From positions 1 to 64,000 of the forward strand of contig NZ_VOHP01000003.1 of assembly GCF_007859205.1 (NCBI RefSeq): a DNA stretch of 64,000 nucleotides, written 5' to 3'. Position 1 is the stretch's first letter. Each line of letters opens with the position of its first letter. Made by a program: the position numbers and the translations under genes. Below the pieces are notes generated by a model that was not told the origin of the DNA, did no database searches, and worked only from the letters and a program-made list of their open reading frames with translations. Positions 8,483 to 17,800 of this stretch are shown here, piece by piece. Origin of the DNA: Streptococcus sp. sy004. Lineage in GTDB: Bacteria; Bacillota; Bacilli; Lactobacillales; Streptococcaceae.

Positions 8483-9487
8483 CTATTCTCCTTCTCCTAT
8501 AGGGGCATAACCTAAATGTTCATAGGCTTTCTGAGTCGCCACTCGACCAGAACGTGTTCGCATGATAAAACCTTTTTGAATCAAATAAGGTTCGTACATG
8601 TCCTCTACGGTTTCTCGTTCTTCAGCAATATTGATAGCCAAAGTTCCTAGACCAACTGGACCTCCTCCATAAACCTCAATCATGGTTTTCAGGATTTTTT
8701 GGTCAATATAATCCAAACCTTCATTATCAACATCAAGTAGAGCCAAACCTTTAATGGTCAATTCACGATCTATCTGACCATCGCCCATGATTTGAGCATA
8801 ATCTCGCACTCGTTTCAACAAACGATTGGCAATCCTTGGTGTTCCTCTGCTACGACGAGCTAACTCAATAGCTGCTTCATGACTAATTGCAGTGTCAAAA
8901 ATGGTAGCTGTCCGTTCAACAATCTCCGTCAAATCAGCCAATTCATAATATTCCATATGGCCATTGATCCCAAAACGAGCTCGTAAAGGATTACTCAACA
9001 TACCTGCTCGTGTTGTTGCCCCAATCAAGGTAAAGGGAGGAAGCTCCAAATGAACACTGCGACTGGTTTCACCAGACCCAATCATGATATCAATATAAAA
9101 GTCTTCCATGGCACTATAAAGCACTTCTTCAACCGCCATTGGCATACGATGGATTTCATCAATAAAAAGTACGTCCCCAGGTTCTAGATCATTGAGAATG
9201 GCAACCAAGTCGCCAGCTTTCTCAATAGCTGGCCCAGAAGTTTGTTTCAGATTCACACCCAGTTCATTGGCAATCACAAAAGCCATAGTGGTCTTACCCA
9301 AACCGGGAGGCCCAAACAACAAAACATGATCTAATGCTTCATCTCGTAATTTGGCTGCTTCAATAAATATTTGTAATTGATCTTTAACCTTATCTTGACC
9401 GATGTATTCTTTGAAACGCTGAGGTCGTAAACTACGTTCTATCTGTTCCTCATCTGGCAAAAGGTCTTTATCTACAAGTCTATTCAT
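8483..9487 (-). CDS. ruvB: Holliday junction branch-migration ATPase RuvB
   Basis: 334 residues from ATG at 9487. An AAA+ domain carries Walker [10 protein letters not shown], Walker [10 protein letters not shown] and the sensor stretch [18 protein letters not shown], followed by the C-terminal winged-helix domain ([27 protein letters not shown]). RuvB hexamers drive branch migration on Holliday junctions with RuvA. The frame stays open to a GTG at 9514, but I reject it, because the -10 box TGCTATAAT lies inside that extension. The ATG is preceded by AGAAAC, with no Shine-Dalgarno, 6 nt after the -10, so the message is probably leaderless. It is first in an operon with ptp, the MORN gene and the acyltransferase. 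Confidence 0.96.
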   Translation of the reverse strand: MNRLVDKDLLPDEEQIERSLRPQRFKEYIGQDKVKDQLQIFIEAAKLRDEALDHVLLFGPPGLGKTTMAFVIANELGVNLKQTSGPAIEKAGDLVAILNDLEPGDVLFIDEIHRMPMAVEEVLYSAMEDFYIDIMIGSGETSRSVHLELPPFTLIGATTRAGMLSNPLRARFGINGHMEYYELADLTEIVERTATIFDTAISHEAAIELARRSRGTPRIANRLLKRVRDYAQIMGDGQIDRELTIKGLALLDVDNEGLDYIDQKILKTMIEVYGGGPVGLGTLAINIAEERETVEDMYEPYLIQKGFIMRTRSGRVATQKAYEHLGYAPIGEGE

Positions 9488-9493
9488 GTTTCT

Positions 9494-9502
9494 ATTATAG
9501 CA
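9494..9502 (-). promoter_or_regulatory. ruvB extended -10 promoter, leaderless
   Basis: Minus strand TGCTATAAT (TATAAT at 9494-9499), an extended -10 with no convincing -35. The gap to the ATG at 9487 is 6 nt. Confidence 0.7.
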
Positions 9503-9617
9503 AAAAATTAACACAATTTCGGTGAGAATGCCATATTGACTACTATTTTGCCCATTTTTTCTGACATTTACACCCTGAATGCCCCATGATTTCTATCAAA
9601 TCACAACAATCTTTTCG

Positions 9618-9654
9618 GTATCAAATAAGAACCCAGTTAATACTAGGTTCTTTT
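9618..9654 (-). terminator. terminator of pyrG
   Basis: Minus-strand stem AAGAACCTAG (9643-9652) with CTGGGTTCTT (9627-9636), a 6-nt loop, then ATTTG. The T-tract is short. The rest of 9488-9664 holds only the ruvB promoter. Confidence 0.7.
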
Positions 9655-9664
9655 CTTACTCAAA

Positions 9665-11385
<1,721 letters not shown>

Positions 11386-11395
11386 GAAACAACTG

Positions 11396-11968
11396 TTAGA
11401 CTTCCTCTTCCGTCTCATCTGAATAATCTTCATCTTCTTCATTGAGTTCGACTTCTTCATCCAAATCCGCATCTGGCACAATCTCATTCAATTCTGAATC
11501 GTAAGATTCCACTTCTGATTTTTCATCATCAGGATTTTCAGCATCGTACTCAATACCTGCTGGTAAATCATAGGCTTCATCTTCTGGATCATCATCTGAA
11601 TAGTCAATATCGTCTTCATTAACCATAAAGGCATTCACGCGTTTCTTCTTGCGTTTTGGCTGACCTTCTTCTTCATCTTCTAAAGTGATAATCTCTTCAT
11701 CAATTTCATCAATCGCATACCATGAACGAAGCCCCCACTTATTTTCACCAAGTGGAATAAAACTACCGTCGGTATTTAATTCAGTGTAAAAATCTGGCAA
11801 TGCTTCACGAATATCGGCATCTGATTTCTCAAGAAAAATCTGAACCTCGTTTACCAAATCACTAAAATACATTTCCTTGTCACGTCCACGACTTTCCAAA
11901 ATGGCACGTGCTACTTCAATCAAAGATAATTCACTTTTTTCTTGACCTGCAAATACTGCTAATTCCAA
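11396..11968 (-). CDS. rpoE: RNA polymerase delta subunit
   Basis: 190 residues. The folded N-terminal HARE-HTH-type domain (about 1-90, [19 protein letters not shown] and [20 protein letters not shown]) is followed by a very acidic, unstructured tail rich in Asp and Glu. Delta helps RNA polymerase recycle and lowers non-specific transcription in Firmicutes. The start is TTG at 11968, 7 nt after GGAG. The nearby ATG (11973) is in another frame and opens a four-codon ORF that overlaps the TTG. The gene has its own promoter upstream, and a separate pyrG promoter follows it. Confidence 0.95.
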   Translation of the reverse strand: MELAVFAGQEKSELSLIEVARAILESRGRDKEMYFSDLVNEVQIFLEKSDADIREALPDFYTELNTDGSFIPLGENKWGLRSWYAIDEIDEEIITLEDEEEGQPKRKKKRVNAFMVNEDDIDYSDDDPEDEAYDLPAGIEYDAENPDDEKSEVESYDSELNEIVPDADLDEEVELNEEDEDYSDETEEEV

Positions 11969-11999
11969 AGCATTTCTCCTTACATTATCGTTCTTTTCT

Positions 12000-12028
12000 A
12001 TTTTACGCTAAAAAAGGCATTTCGTCAA
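12000..12028 (-). promoter_or_regulatory. rpoE promoter
   Basis: Minus strand TTGACG (12023-12028), 17 nt, TAAAAT (12000-12005). The predicted start is about 25 nt before the TTG start codon. Confidence 0.8.
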
Positions 12029-12059
12029 AGGATTTATGACGGTTTCAGGCTTAATCAAG

Positions 12060-12098
12060 TAAAAAGAACAAAAGGTAAAGCTACCTTCTGCTCTTTTA
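12060..12098 (-). terminator. terminator of tig
   Basis: Long minus-strand stem AAGAGCAGAAGGTA / TTACCTTTTGTTCTT with G-U pairs, followed by TTTTAC. Confidence 0.75.
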
Positions 12099-12104
12099 AG
12101 TCAA

Positions 12105-13388
12105 TTATTTCACGCTTGCTGAACTAGTAATCACTTCAACAGCTTTTTTCATTGAGATGTCATGTTTCAACATATCTGCTGATAGAAGGTTACGCACTTG
12201 ATCTGCTTCCATGTTATATTCTGTTGCCAAGTCAGTGATTTCTTTTTCAACTTCAGCATCAGATACTTCAAAACCTTCTGCCTTAGCAATCGCTTCGATC
12301 ACAAGGTTAGTTCGAACACGTTTTTCTGCCTCTGCTGCGTATTGGTTGTGAAGGTCGTCTTGGTTAGTACCTGTCAATTGGAAGTACATTTCTGGTGAAA
12401 TTCCTTGACGTTGCATGTTGCTCATGAACTCATTCATCGCACGATGAGTTTCTGCTTCAAGCATTTCTTCTGGAAGTTCAACAATCTCAGCATTTTCTAC
12501 AGCTAATTCAAGAGCTGCTGCTTCTACTGCGTCATCAAAAGCAATCGCTTTAGCTGCTTCTAATTCCTTACGGTATTTAGCTTTCAAATCAGCCAAAGTT
12601 TCTACTTCTTCATCGATGTCTTTAGCCAATTCATCATCAAGAGCTGGAACTTCTTTTGTTTTCACTTCATGAACTGTTGTCACAAAAAGAGCATCCTTGC
12701 CAGCCAAATCAGCTGCTTGATAATCTTCTGGGAATGTTACGTTAACATTGACCGTTTCACCAGCTTTAGCACCAACCAATTGGTCTTCAAAACCTGGGAT
12801 GAATTGACCAGAACCAAGTTCAAGTGAGAAGTTATCACCTTTACCACCGTCAAATTCAATACCGTCAACTGAACCAACAAAGTCGATAACAACTGTATCA
12901 CCCTTAGCTGCTGCATCTTCTTTGATGACTAATTCCGCCAAGTTTTGACGCTCACGTTCAACCTTAGCATCAACTTCTTCATCAGTCACTTCTTTAGACG
13001 CTTCAACTGATACTGCTAGATTTTTGTAATCACCCAATTTTACTTCAGGTTTTGTCACTACTTCAGCAGTAATAACCCAGTCTTGACCTTTTTCCATTGA
13101 TGTCACGTCAATTTTTGGTTGCGCAACAACATCCAAGTCTAGTTCTTTAACTGCTGCTTCATAAGCTGTTGGCAAGACACGGTTCAAAGCATCTTCATAA
13201 AGTGCTTCTTCACCAAATTTTTGATTGAAAACGGCGCGTGGCATGTGACCTTTACGGAAACCTGGCACGTTGATTTCTTTTTTAACTTTGTTAAAAGCAG
13301 CATCCAAGGCTGGTTTGATGGTTTCTTGGCTAATCGTGAACGTCATCACACCACGGTTAGTTTCTTTATTTTCAAATGATACAGACAT
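12105..13388 (-). CDS. tig: trigger factor, ribosome-associated chaperone and prolyl isomerase
   Basis: 427 residues from ATG 13388, which has AAGGAGA before it. The frame continues upstream to 13505, but that stretch holds the promoter and is not coding. Three parts are visible: the N-terminal ribosome-binding domain (1-145) with the signature GFRKGHMPR; an FKBP-type PPIase domain (about 150-245, [20 protein letters not shown] and [16 protein letters not shown]); and a helical C-terminal chaperone domain. It binds nascent chains at the ribosome exit. In S. pyogenes the orthologue (RopA) also supports secretion of the SpeB protease. Confidence 0.96.
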   Translation of the reverse strand: MSVSFENKETNRGVMTFTISQETIKPALDAAFNKVKKEINVPGFRKGHMPRAVFNQKFGEEALYEDALNRVLPTAYEAAVKELDLDVVAQPKIDVTSMEKGQDWVITAEVVTKPEVKLGDYKNLAVSVEASKEVTDEEVDAKVERERQNLAELVIKEDAAAKGDTVVIDFVGSVDGIEFDGGKGDNFSLELGSGQFIPGFEDQLVGAKAGETVNVNVTFPEDYQAADLAGKDALFVTTVHEVKTKEVPALDDELAKDIDEEVETLADLKAKYRKELEAAKAIAFDDAVEAAALELAVENAEIVELPEEMLEAETHRAMNEFMSNMQRQGISPEMYFQLTGTNQDDLHNQYAAEAEKRVRTNLVIEAIAKAEGFEVSDAEVEKEITDLATEYNMEADQVRNLLSADMLKHDISMKKAVEVITSSASVK

Positions 13389-13425
13389 CGCGTCTTTCTC
13401 CTTATTACATTTTATATTTCTATTC

Positions 13426-13453
13426 ATTCTATCATATTTCAACGGATTTTCAA
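13426..13453 (-). promoter_or_regulatory. tig promoter
   Basis: Minus strand TTGAAA (13448-13453), 16 nt, TAGAAT (13426-13431) with an extended TGA just upstream of the -10. Confidence 0.75.
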
Positions 13454-13525
13454 AGATTTTATCGCTATAATTTTTATTTGTCAGGAAATCTCCTACTTTT
13501 GTCACTAGATTTCCTTAACTTTTTT

Positions 13526-13534
13526 TGTTAGACT
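13526..13534 (+). promoter_or_regulatory. possible extended -10 of the MscS gene
   Basis: TGTTAGACT ends 6 nt before ATG 13541, and no Shine-Dalgarno is present, which fits the leaderless arrangement seen elsewhere in the window. The hexamer is a weak match. A better TATAAT at 13466-13471 is an alternative promoter with a leader of about 60 nt. Confidence 0.35.
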
Positions 13535-13540
13535 AGCCTC

Positions 13541-14350
13541 ATGATTCCATTTAATTCTTATCTAAAGACAGTTGAGTGGTCAAGTGTCATCAATCTGGTG
13601 GGGCAAAAATGCCTAGCTCTTGTCAGTTTAGCCTTGGCTTGTTGGTTACTTAAAAAGCTCATTCATGCAATAGCTCACCGTTTCATTTGGAAATCCCTTC
13701 GTGTCACCCAACAAGACATTAACCGACAACAGACCCTAGCATCACTGCTGACCAATAGTTTGGATTATTTGCTTTATTTCTTTACAGGTTACTGGGCATT
13801 AGCTATCTTGGGAGTGCCAATCTCAAGTTTACTAGCAGGGGCTGGACTGGCTGGTTTGGCTTTTGGGCTAGGGGCACAGGGGTTTTTAACCGATGTGATC
13901 AACGGCTTTTTCATCCTTTTGGAAAGGCAATACGATGTCGGTGACCGAGTAACAATCAACACGATTTCTGGTACGGTCAAGCAAATCGGCATTCGTACCA
14001 CACAAATTCTTGATAAGGATGGCACGCTCCACACCCTGCCCAATCGTCAAGTCACTCTAGTGAGCAATCGCTCCTTACAAGCTATCCGATTACAAGTGGA
14101 TCTTCCTATCTCTCTGGAAACAGATGTCGCACAATTAAGGCAAGCTGTTTTGGCAATCCATGACAAGGAACAACATTTTCTGCGTCAGCATTCTCTAACT
14201 CCTGATATTAAAGGTGCTTGTCTGAACCCACTCAGTCACTTGGTTTTTCGTGTCGAGTTTTGGGCAAGACTTGACCAACATGACAGCATTTATTTCCACT
14301 TTTTCCCAAAATATCAGCAAGCCTTGACTAAAATAAAAACAGATGATTGA
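13541..14350 (+). CDS. small-conductance mechanosensitive channel (MscS family)
   Basis: 269 residues. Two hydrophobic segments (about 18-40 and 70-93) precede the Gly/Ala-rich pore helix AGAGLAGLAFGLGAQGFLTD and the following FILLERQYDVGDRVTI beta-domain start, which are the MscS hallmarks. The C-terminal cytosolic alpha/beta region is complete. Such channels open on hypo-osmotic shock and release solutes. It is a single-gene unit that faces away from tig and ends in a strong terminator overlapping its stop. It has no convincing ribosome-binding site. Confidence 0.9.
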   Translation: MIPFNSYLKTVEWSSVINLVGQKCLALVSLALACWLLKKLIHAIAHRFIWKSLRVTQQDINRQQTLASLLTNSLDYLLYFFTGYWALAILGVPISSLLAGAGLAGLAFGLGAQGFLTDVINGFFILLERQYDVGDRVTINTISGTVKQIGIRTTQILDKDGTLHTLPNRQVTLVSNRSLQAIRLQVDLPISLETDVAQLRQAVLAIHDKEQHFLRQHSLTPDIKGACLNPLSHLVFRVEFWARLDQHDSIYFHFFPKYQQALTKIKTDD

Positions 14351-14366
14351 GTATCATCTGTTTTTA
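14336..14366 (+). terminator. terminator of the MscS gene
   Basis: AACAGATGAT / ATCATCTGTT stem (14338-14347 and 14353-14362) followed by TTTTTA. The stop codon lies in the loop. Confidence 0.88.
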
Positions 14367-14602
14367 CTTACTAGCGTCTGAGCGGAAGCATTATCATCTT
14401 TCTGTTCATGATAAAACCATGAACAATGACTTGGGCTAGATTAAAATAAGTGATAAATCAATCTAACATAATGGTTTAACTAAATAAAATACCACTGATA
14501 AATAACGGATAGCGATCGCCTTTTTCTACTTCTCCAGACATACCTATATTCCTAAGCTGATGGAAAGCCACCAAAGTAATACCAATTATATTAGATACCA
14601 TT
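14367..14602. other. intergenic stretch without a supported gene
   Basis: About 236 nt between the MscS terminator and the HXXEE stop codon. On the minus strand there is a 41-codon frame (MVSNIIGITL...) just after the HXXEE stop, without a ribosome-binding site or any similarity I recognise. I see no clear terminator for the HXXEE gene and no RNA gene. Confidence 0.4.
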
Positions 14603-15274
14603 TCATTTATTGAACAGCTTCTTAACACGTTGATCCATATTGAAGCGTTGCATTTCTTTAGCTTCAAAAGGATATTTGGTTGCTGTATTTGGTAGGACTT
14701 TATAGGTCATCCAATTTAATAAAATTAAAAATGCTGAAATCGTATAAGTAAAGCCAAAAAACCAATCCCAACCTGTTGCTAAATGGTTACTCGTTACATA
14801 ATAAATATAATAGATACCAATCGGTAAATGAAGCAATAAACAGGCTGCAAGACCTGGATTATAGTAAGTTTTCAAGAGCTTATTAGCAACAATACCATGA
14901 AGTAAACACTGAGCCAAGCCCAAAAGAATAGGCATCATTCCAAACCATATCACGTTTGGAATAAAAGCTGGTAGAAAATAGAGAACAAACGTATATAAAG
15001 AGTTCACCAACATGGCTGAAAATTGATTTAAAGGATAACGATCCTCTAATCCTGGAATCGTATTTTTATGTTGAAAGACACGATTGATAATCGCTGGTTC
15101 ACCACCAGGGAAATGATATTCTTCAAACTGATGAAAACATAAAGCCATAAAACTTAGTAATTGAATACGCACCATGACATCCAACTGTGACCAATTAAAG
15201 ACTAAAAAAACAATGGTCAAAAGTCCTGCAACAAAACCAAAATCATACCAACGACGGATAAATAAACGAATCAT
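14603..15274 (-). CDS. HXXEE-domain membrane protein
   Basis: 223 residues with about six hydrophobic segments. The defining motif H-Q-F-E-E (residues about 47-51, in the stretch CFHQFEEYHFPGG) follows the second helix, and a second conserved-looking histidine lies in LLHGIVANK. The family (HXXEE, PF13787) is widespread but has no established function; the His/Glu cluster suggests metal binding or an intramembrane enzyme. I prefer ATG 15274, which has AAGAAGG upstream, over ATG 15292, which has none. A divergent TetR-family gene shares the intergenic promoter region, so that regulator probably controls it. Confidence 0.75.
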   Translation of the reverse strand: MIRLFIRRWYDFGFVAGLLTIVFLVFNWSQLDVMVRIQLLSFMALCFHQFEEYHFPGGEPAIINRVFQHKNTIPGLEDRYPLNQFSAMLVNSLYTFVLYFLPAFIPNVIWFGMMPILLGLAQCLLHGIVANKLLKTYYNPGLAACLLLHLPIGIYYIYYVTSNHLATGWDWFFGFTYTISAFLILLNWMTYKVLPNTATKYPFEAKEMQRFNMDQRVKKLFNK

Positions 15275-15303
15275 AATGATACCTTCTTTCATAAGATAAT
15301 GGC

Positions 15304-15332
15304 ATTATACGAGACTTTTTTCACTCTTTCAA
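15304..15332 (-). promoter_or_regulatory. promoter of the HXXEE gene
   Basis: Minus strand TTGAAA (15327-15332), 17 nt, TATAAT (15304-15309). Confidence 0.8.
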
Positions 15333-15353
15333 TCAATAAAACGATCCAAATTA

Positions 15354-15365
15354 TTGCTTATGCAA
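15354..15365. promoter_or_regulatory. candidate TetR operator
   Basis: Inverted repeat TTGC-TTAT-GCAA midway between the two divergent promoters. A second inverted pair, TGACA (15391-15395) and TGTCA (15410-15414), brackets the spacer of the tetR promoter. Either could be the operator. This is inferred from position and symmetry. Confidence 0.35.
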
Positions 15366-15389
15366 CAGTTTGCCTAATTTTGTTTTATA

Positions 15390-15418
15390 TTGACAGTATT
15401 TTTTATTTTTGTCATAAT
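15390..15418 (+). promoter_or_regulatory. tetR promoter, apparently leaderless
   Basis: Perfect TTGACA (15390-15395), 17 nt, CATAAT (15413-15418). Seven nucleotides separate the -10 from ATG 15426, with no Shine-Dalgarno. Confidence 0.78.
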
Positions 15419-15425
15419 GTGACCT

Positions 15426-15983
15426 ATGAATAATCAGGATTTACGAGTCATAAAAACCAAAAAAAATATTATTGACAGCTTTATTGTCCTATTAAACGAA
15501 AAACCATTTTCTAAAATTACTATCCAAGATATTCTAGATAGGGCCTTAATCAATCGTGCGACCTTTTATCGTCATTATTTAGATAAATATGACTTGGCAC
15601 AACAACTTAATCAACAACTGATTGAACAAATCAAGCAATTATTGGATGCTAGATACCATCAAACATCTGACAAAATTAATCTTTTTGAGACGGTTAATCA
15701 GCAGCTAGATATTTTTGCTCAACATCGAACATTATTTTTAGCCTTACTAACCATTCAAACAGAAGAAATCAATCTCAAGCAAGACTTATTAACAACTATT
15801 GAAAAGGACTACTACAAAACGATTTCTTCTCAAAACCAATCACATCAAGCACTAAAAGCAAAATTATTTGCCAGTATCATTTTGACTGTTCTGATTGATA
15901 TGGTTGAAACTCAGCAAATCTTAACCTTGGAAGAGATTAAACTTCTCATGGAAAATCTACTAGATGATTTCAAACAAAAATAA
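15426..15983 (+). CDS. TetR/AcrR family transcriptional regulator
   Basis: 185 residues. The N-terminal helix-turn-helix (about 10-56) reads FSKITIQDILDRALINRATFYRHYLDKYDL, the TetR signature. The C-terminal part (about 70-180) is an all-helical ligand/dimer domain of the kind seen with DhaS-like regulators. It is divergent from the HXXEE membrane gene, 151 nt apart, and inverted repeats lie between them, so it likely represses itself and that gene. The ligand is unknown. The start codon follows the -10 box by 7 nt without a ribosome site. Confidence 0.88.
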   Translation: MNNQDLRVIKTKKNIIDSFIVLLNEKPFSKITIQDILDRALINRATFYRHYLDKYDLAQQLNQQLIEQIKQLLDARYHQTSDKINLFETVNQQLDIFAQHRTLFLALLTIQTEEINLKQDLLTTIEKDYYKTISSQNQSHQALKAKLFASIILTVLIDMVETQQILTLEEIKLLMENLLDDFKQK

Positions 15984-16015
15984 CAGGTAGTTAATAACTA
16001 CCTGTTATTTTTTTA
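15978..16015. terminator. bidirectional terminator between tetR and the UPF0340 gene
   Basis: Perfect 14-bp stem AATAACAGGTAGTT / AACTACCTGTTATT (15979-15992 and 15996-16009) with T-runs on both strands. Confidence 0.92.
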
Positions 16016-16565
16016 TCTGATTAGGATGATAAACGGCACGCTCACCACCTATCAGTTTTGGGCGACTGGTTAGGGCGGTGATATGGGCCTGTCCTAGTTC
16101 ACGCAGACAGGGACGTAAAGGCACCTGAACTCGCCTGACGTGCATGCCGATAGACGTGTCGCCAATATCTAGACCTGCGTGGGTCACAATTTCTTCAACC
16201 ACCACTGGATCTTTCATCAATTCGTAGGCTGCCAACATGCCACTGCCCCCTGCATGAAGTTGGGGAATGACATTGACTTCTTCCAAACCGTAGGTGTGGA
16301 CAAGATCACGCTCGACTACCAAGGCACGATTGAGGTGTTCACATCCCTGTACCGCCAGATGAGCACCTATCTTTGTCACTTCTTCTAAAATGGTCGCCAC
16401 AAGCCACTGCCCTACTTCTTTACTGGACTCCTGACCAATCACACCACCAACAACCTCACTACTTGACAGACCTAGCACAAAAATCTGCCCCTTTTTTAAT
16501 CCACTTTGCTCCAAAATATCTCTGATAACCAATCTCGTATCTGCGATTAGCTGTTCTTTTTCCAT
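16005..16565 (-). CDS. UPF0340/YwlG family protein (TIGR01440)
   Basis: 186 residues from ATG 16565, 7 nt after GGAGGGG; the upstream TTG (16568) is not needed. Family features are [15 protein letters not shown] near the N-terminus, [12 protein letters not shown] with a conserved Cys-Glu-His, PQLHAGGSG, and the final [13 protein letters not shown]. The family is conserved in Firmicutes and has no established biochemical function. It forms a single-gene unit with its own extended -10 promoter and terminator. Confidence 0.88.
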   Translation of the reverse strand: MEKEQLIADTRLVIRDILEQSGLKKGQIFVLGLSSSEVVGGVIGQESSKEVGQWLVATILEEVTKIGAHLAVQGCEHLNRALVVERDLVHTYGLEEVNVIPQLHAGGSGMLAAYELMKDPVVVEEIVTHAGLDIGDTSIGMHVRRVQVPLRPCLRELGQAHITALTSRPKLIGGERAVYHPNQIKK

Positions 16566-16593
16566 CAAATCCCCTCCAACCTATGTTCTGTTT

Positions 16594-16602
16594 ATTATAA
16601 CA
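16594..16602 (-). promoter_or_regulatory. promoter of the UPF0340 gene
   Basis: Extended -10 TGTTATAAT on the minus strand (TATAAT at 16594-16599); no clear -35. Confidence 0.6.
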
Positions 16603-16643
16603 AAAAAAGAGTTCCTGCGATGATTTTTACTAATACTCTCAAG

Positions 16644-16750
16644 CCCAAAAGAAATTAACCTGTCTAACTAGCTTGGTCTAGTTTGCCCAAAAAAGGCTGA
16701 CGTCCTCACAAGAGTGATGAATCCCAAAAGGAATTGACCTGCTCACAAGG
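16644..16750. repeat. three imperfect copies of a ~27-bp unit upstream of the restriction gene
   Basis: Copies start at 16644 (CCCAAAAGAAATTAACCTG), 16686 (CCCAAAAAAGGCTGACGTC) and 16723 (CCCAAAAGGAATTGACCTG). They are spaced about 42 and 37 nt apart. Copies two and three also share a downstream CTCACAAG, and copy one has a degenerate version. No coding frame runs through them. They fill most of the otherwise empty 16600-16790 interval between the UPF0340 gene and the restriction-modification island. Confidence 0.6.
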
Positions 16751-16791
16751 TTTTTTAGCTTATTCCTAAAAAATAAAACTCAAACCTTTTA

Positions 16792-16800
16792 TGATATAAT
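16792..16800 (+). promoter_or_regulatory. promoter of the restriction endonuclease gene
   Basis: Extended -10 TGATATAAT (TATAAT at 16795-16800); no recognisable -35. It gives a leader of about 84 nt before the GGAG ribosome site at 16881-16884. Confidence 0.6.
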
Positions 16801-16890
16801 AGAATTATTAAAAAGATAGTAAAGATCACTTTATTTTTTCTATCAATAGCCCTTTTCACAAAATGTAAAGAGTATCATATGGAGCTAATT

Positions 16891-17754
16891 ATGAATTCAC
16901 CTATTGAAAATTTTATGAGAGTATATATGTTTGCATTAGAAAAGCATTTGCAGTCGAAAAAAGAGGAAATAGCTGAAATTCCATTTCAATCAGATGAAGC
17001 AAATACTGATAGACCACTAAAAGAGTATTTAAAACAAGAAATTGAATCTAACTTTTCTTCAATTCCAGAAACATTTGATATTGCTACTGTCACTACAAAT
17101 ACTAATAATTATAATGTGAAATCCCTTAAAAACATATCAATAAACTCTGTTTTATTACCTGACGAAATATCCGACGAAGTAAAACAAAATATTAAAGAAA
17201 AAAAGCAGTCAATTTATACTAATCCTGACCTATGTTTTGAATTAAATATAAATAATAGTATTGAATATATACCTATTGAACTAAAATCAACCAAAAAAAA
17301 TACTATTCCTGGATCTAGTGTCCAACAAATTGATCCAAATGAATGGGTAATATTTATTAAACGCTCATCAACTATAAATATTACAACTGGACAATATATC
17401 AATGCTATTACTACTAAAATACCATTTCCTGATAGAAGTCCTAGACCAGAAGTTTCTTTTGACTCATTATGTAATTGGAACAAGAAGCATAGAATTGTTA
17501 GCAATGATAATTTAAGATTTAATCAAGATAATGATTTAATATCAAAACAAAGTATTATCTATGATTGGCAAAGTTTTCTTTCAAATAATTGGATTGATAT
17601 TCTTTTTACTTCCTCTAGAGTAAAAGATAACGAACCATGGTTCAATAATAATCTTAGAAAATTTATTCTTTTATTCTTAGATAAATATGAGTCGCTTTCT
17701 AAAGAACAACAAAGTAACTTTAAAAACAAAGTTAAAAATTTAATAAAAAAATAA
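16891..17754 (+). CDS. type II restriction endonuclease, PD-(D/E)XK fold
   Basis: 287 residues from ATG 16891, which has GGAG six nt upstream; an ATG at 16879 is in frame but less well placed. The catalytic core reads NPD (Asp113), then IELK (Glu130, Lys132), followed by the Ser/Lys-rich stretch KSTKKNTIPGSSVQQIDPNEW, as in other PD-(D/E)XK type II enzymes that place a Q-rich helix after the motif. There is no methyltransferase or ATPase motif. The gene is convergent with the cytosine-5 methyltransferase 46 nt away, the usual pairing for a restriction-modification system. It is visibly more A/T-rich and asparagine-rich than the flanking housekeeping genes, which suggests transfer. The recognition site cannot be read from sequence alone. 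Confidence 0.8.
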   Translation: MNSPIENFMRVYMFALEKHLQSKKEEIAEIPFQSDEANTDRPLKEYLKQEIESNFSSIPETFDIATVTTNTNNYNVKSLKNISINSVLLPDEISDEVKQNIKEKKQSIYTNPDLCFELNINNSIEYIPIELKSTKKNTIPGSSVQQIDPNEWVIFIKRSSTINITTGQYINAITTKIPFPDRSPRPEVSFDSLCNWNKKHRIVSNDNLRFNQDNDLISKQSIIYDWQSFLSNNWIDILFTSSRVKDNEPWFNNNLRKFILLFLDKYESLSKEQQSNFKNKVKNLIKK

Positions 17755-17770
17755 CACAATCTCAAAAACA

Positions 17771-17794
17771 ATTTTCATTATTAATAAGTAAAAT
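17771..17794. terminator. weak AT-rich palindrome between the convergent R and M genes
   Basis: ATTTTCATTATTA / TAATAAGTAAAAT with a few mismatches, in the 46-nt gap. It may act as a bidirectional terminator, but it is pure A/T apart from two bases. Confidence 0.3.
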
Positions 17795-17800
17795 TTAATG

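Noticed and set aside
14476-14667. 63-codon minus-strand ORF after the HXXEE gene
   Set aside because: It overlaps the HXXEE 3' end in another frame, lacks a ribosome-binding site, and resembles nothing I know. A 41-codon sub-frame beyond the HXXEE stop is equally unsupported.
16800-16890. C-box operator upstream of the restriction endonuclease
   Set aside because: The A/T-rich leader has short symmetrical bits, but none forms a convincing paired C-box, and no separate C-protein gene exists.
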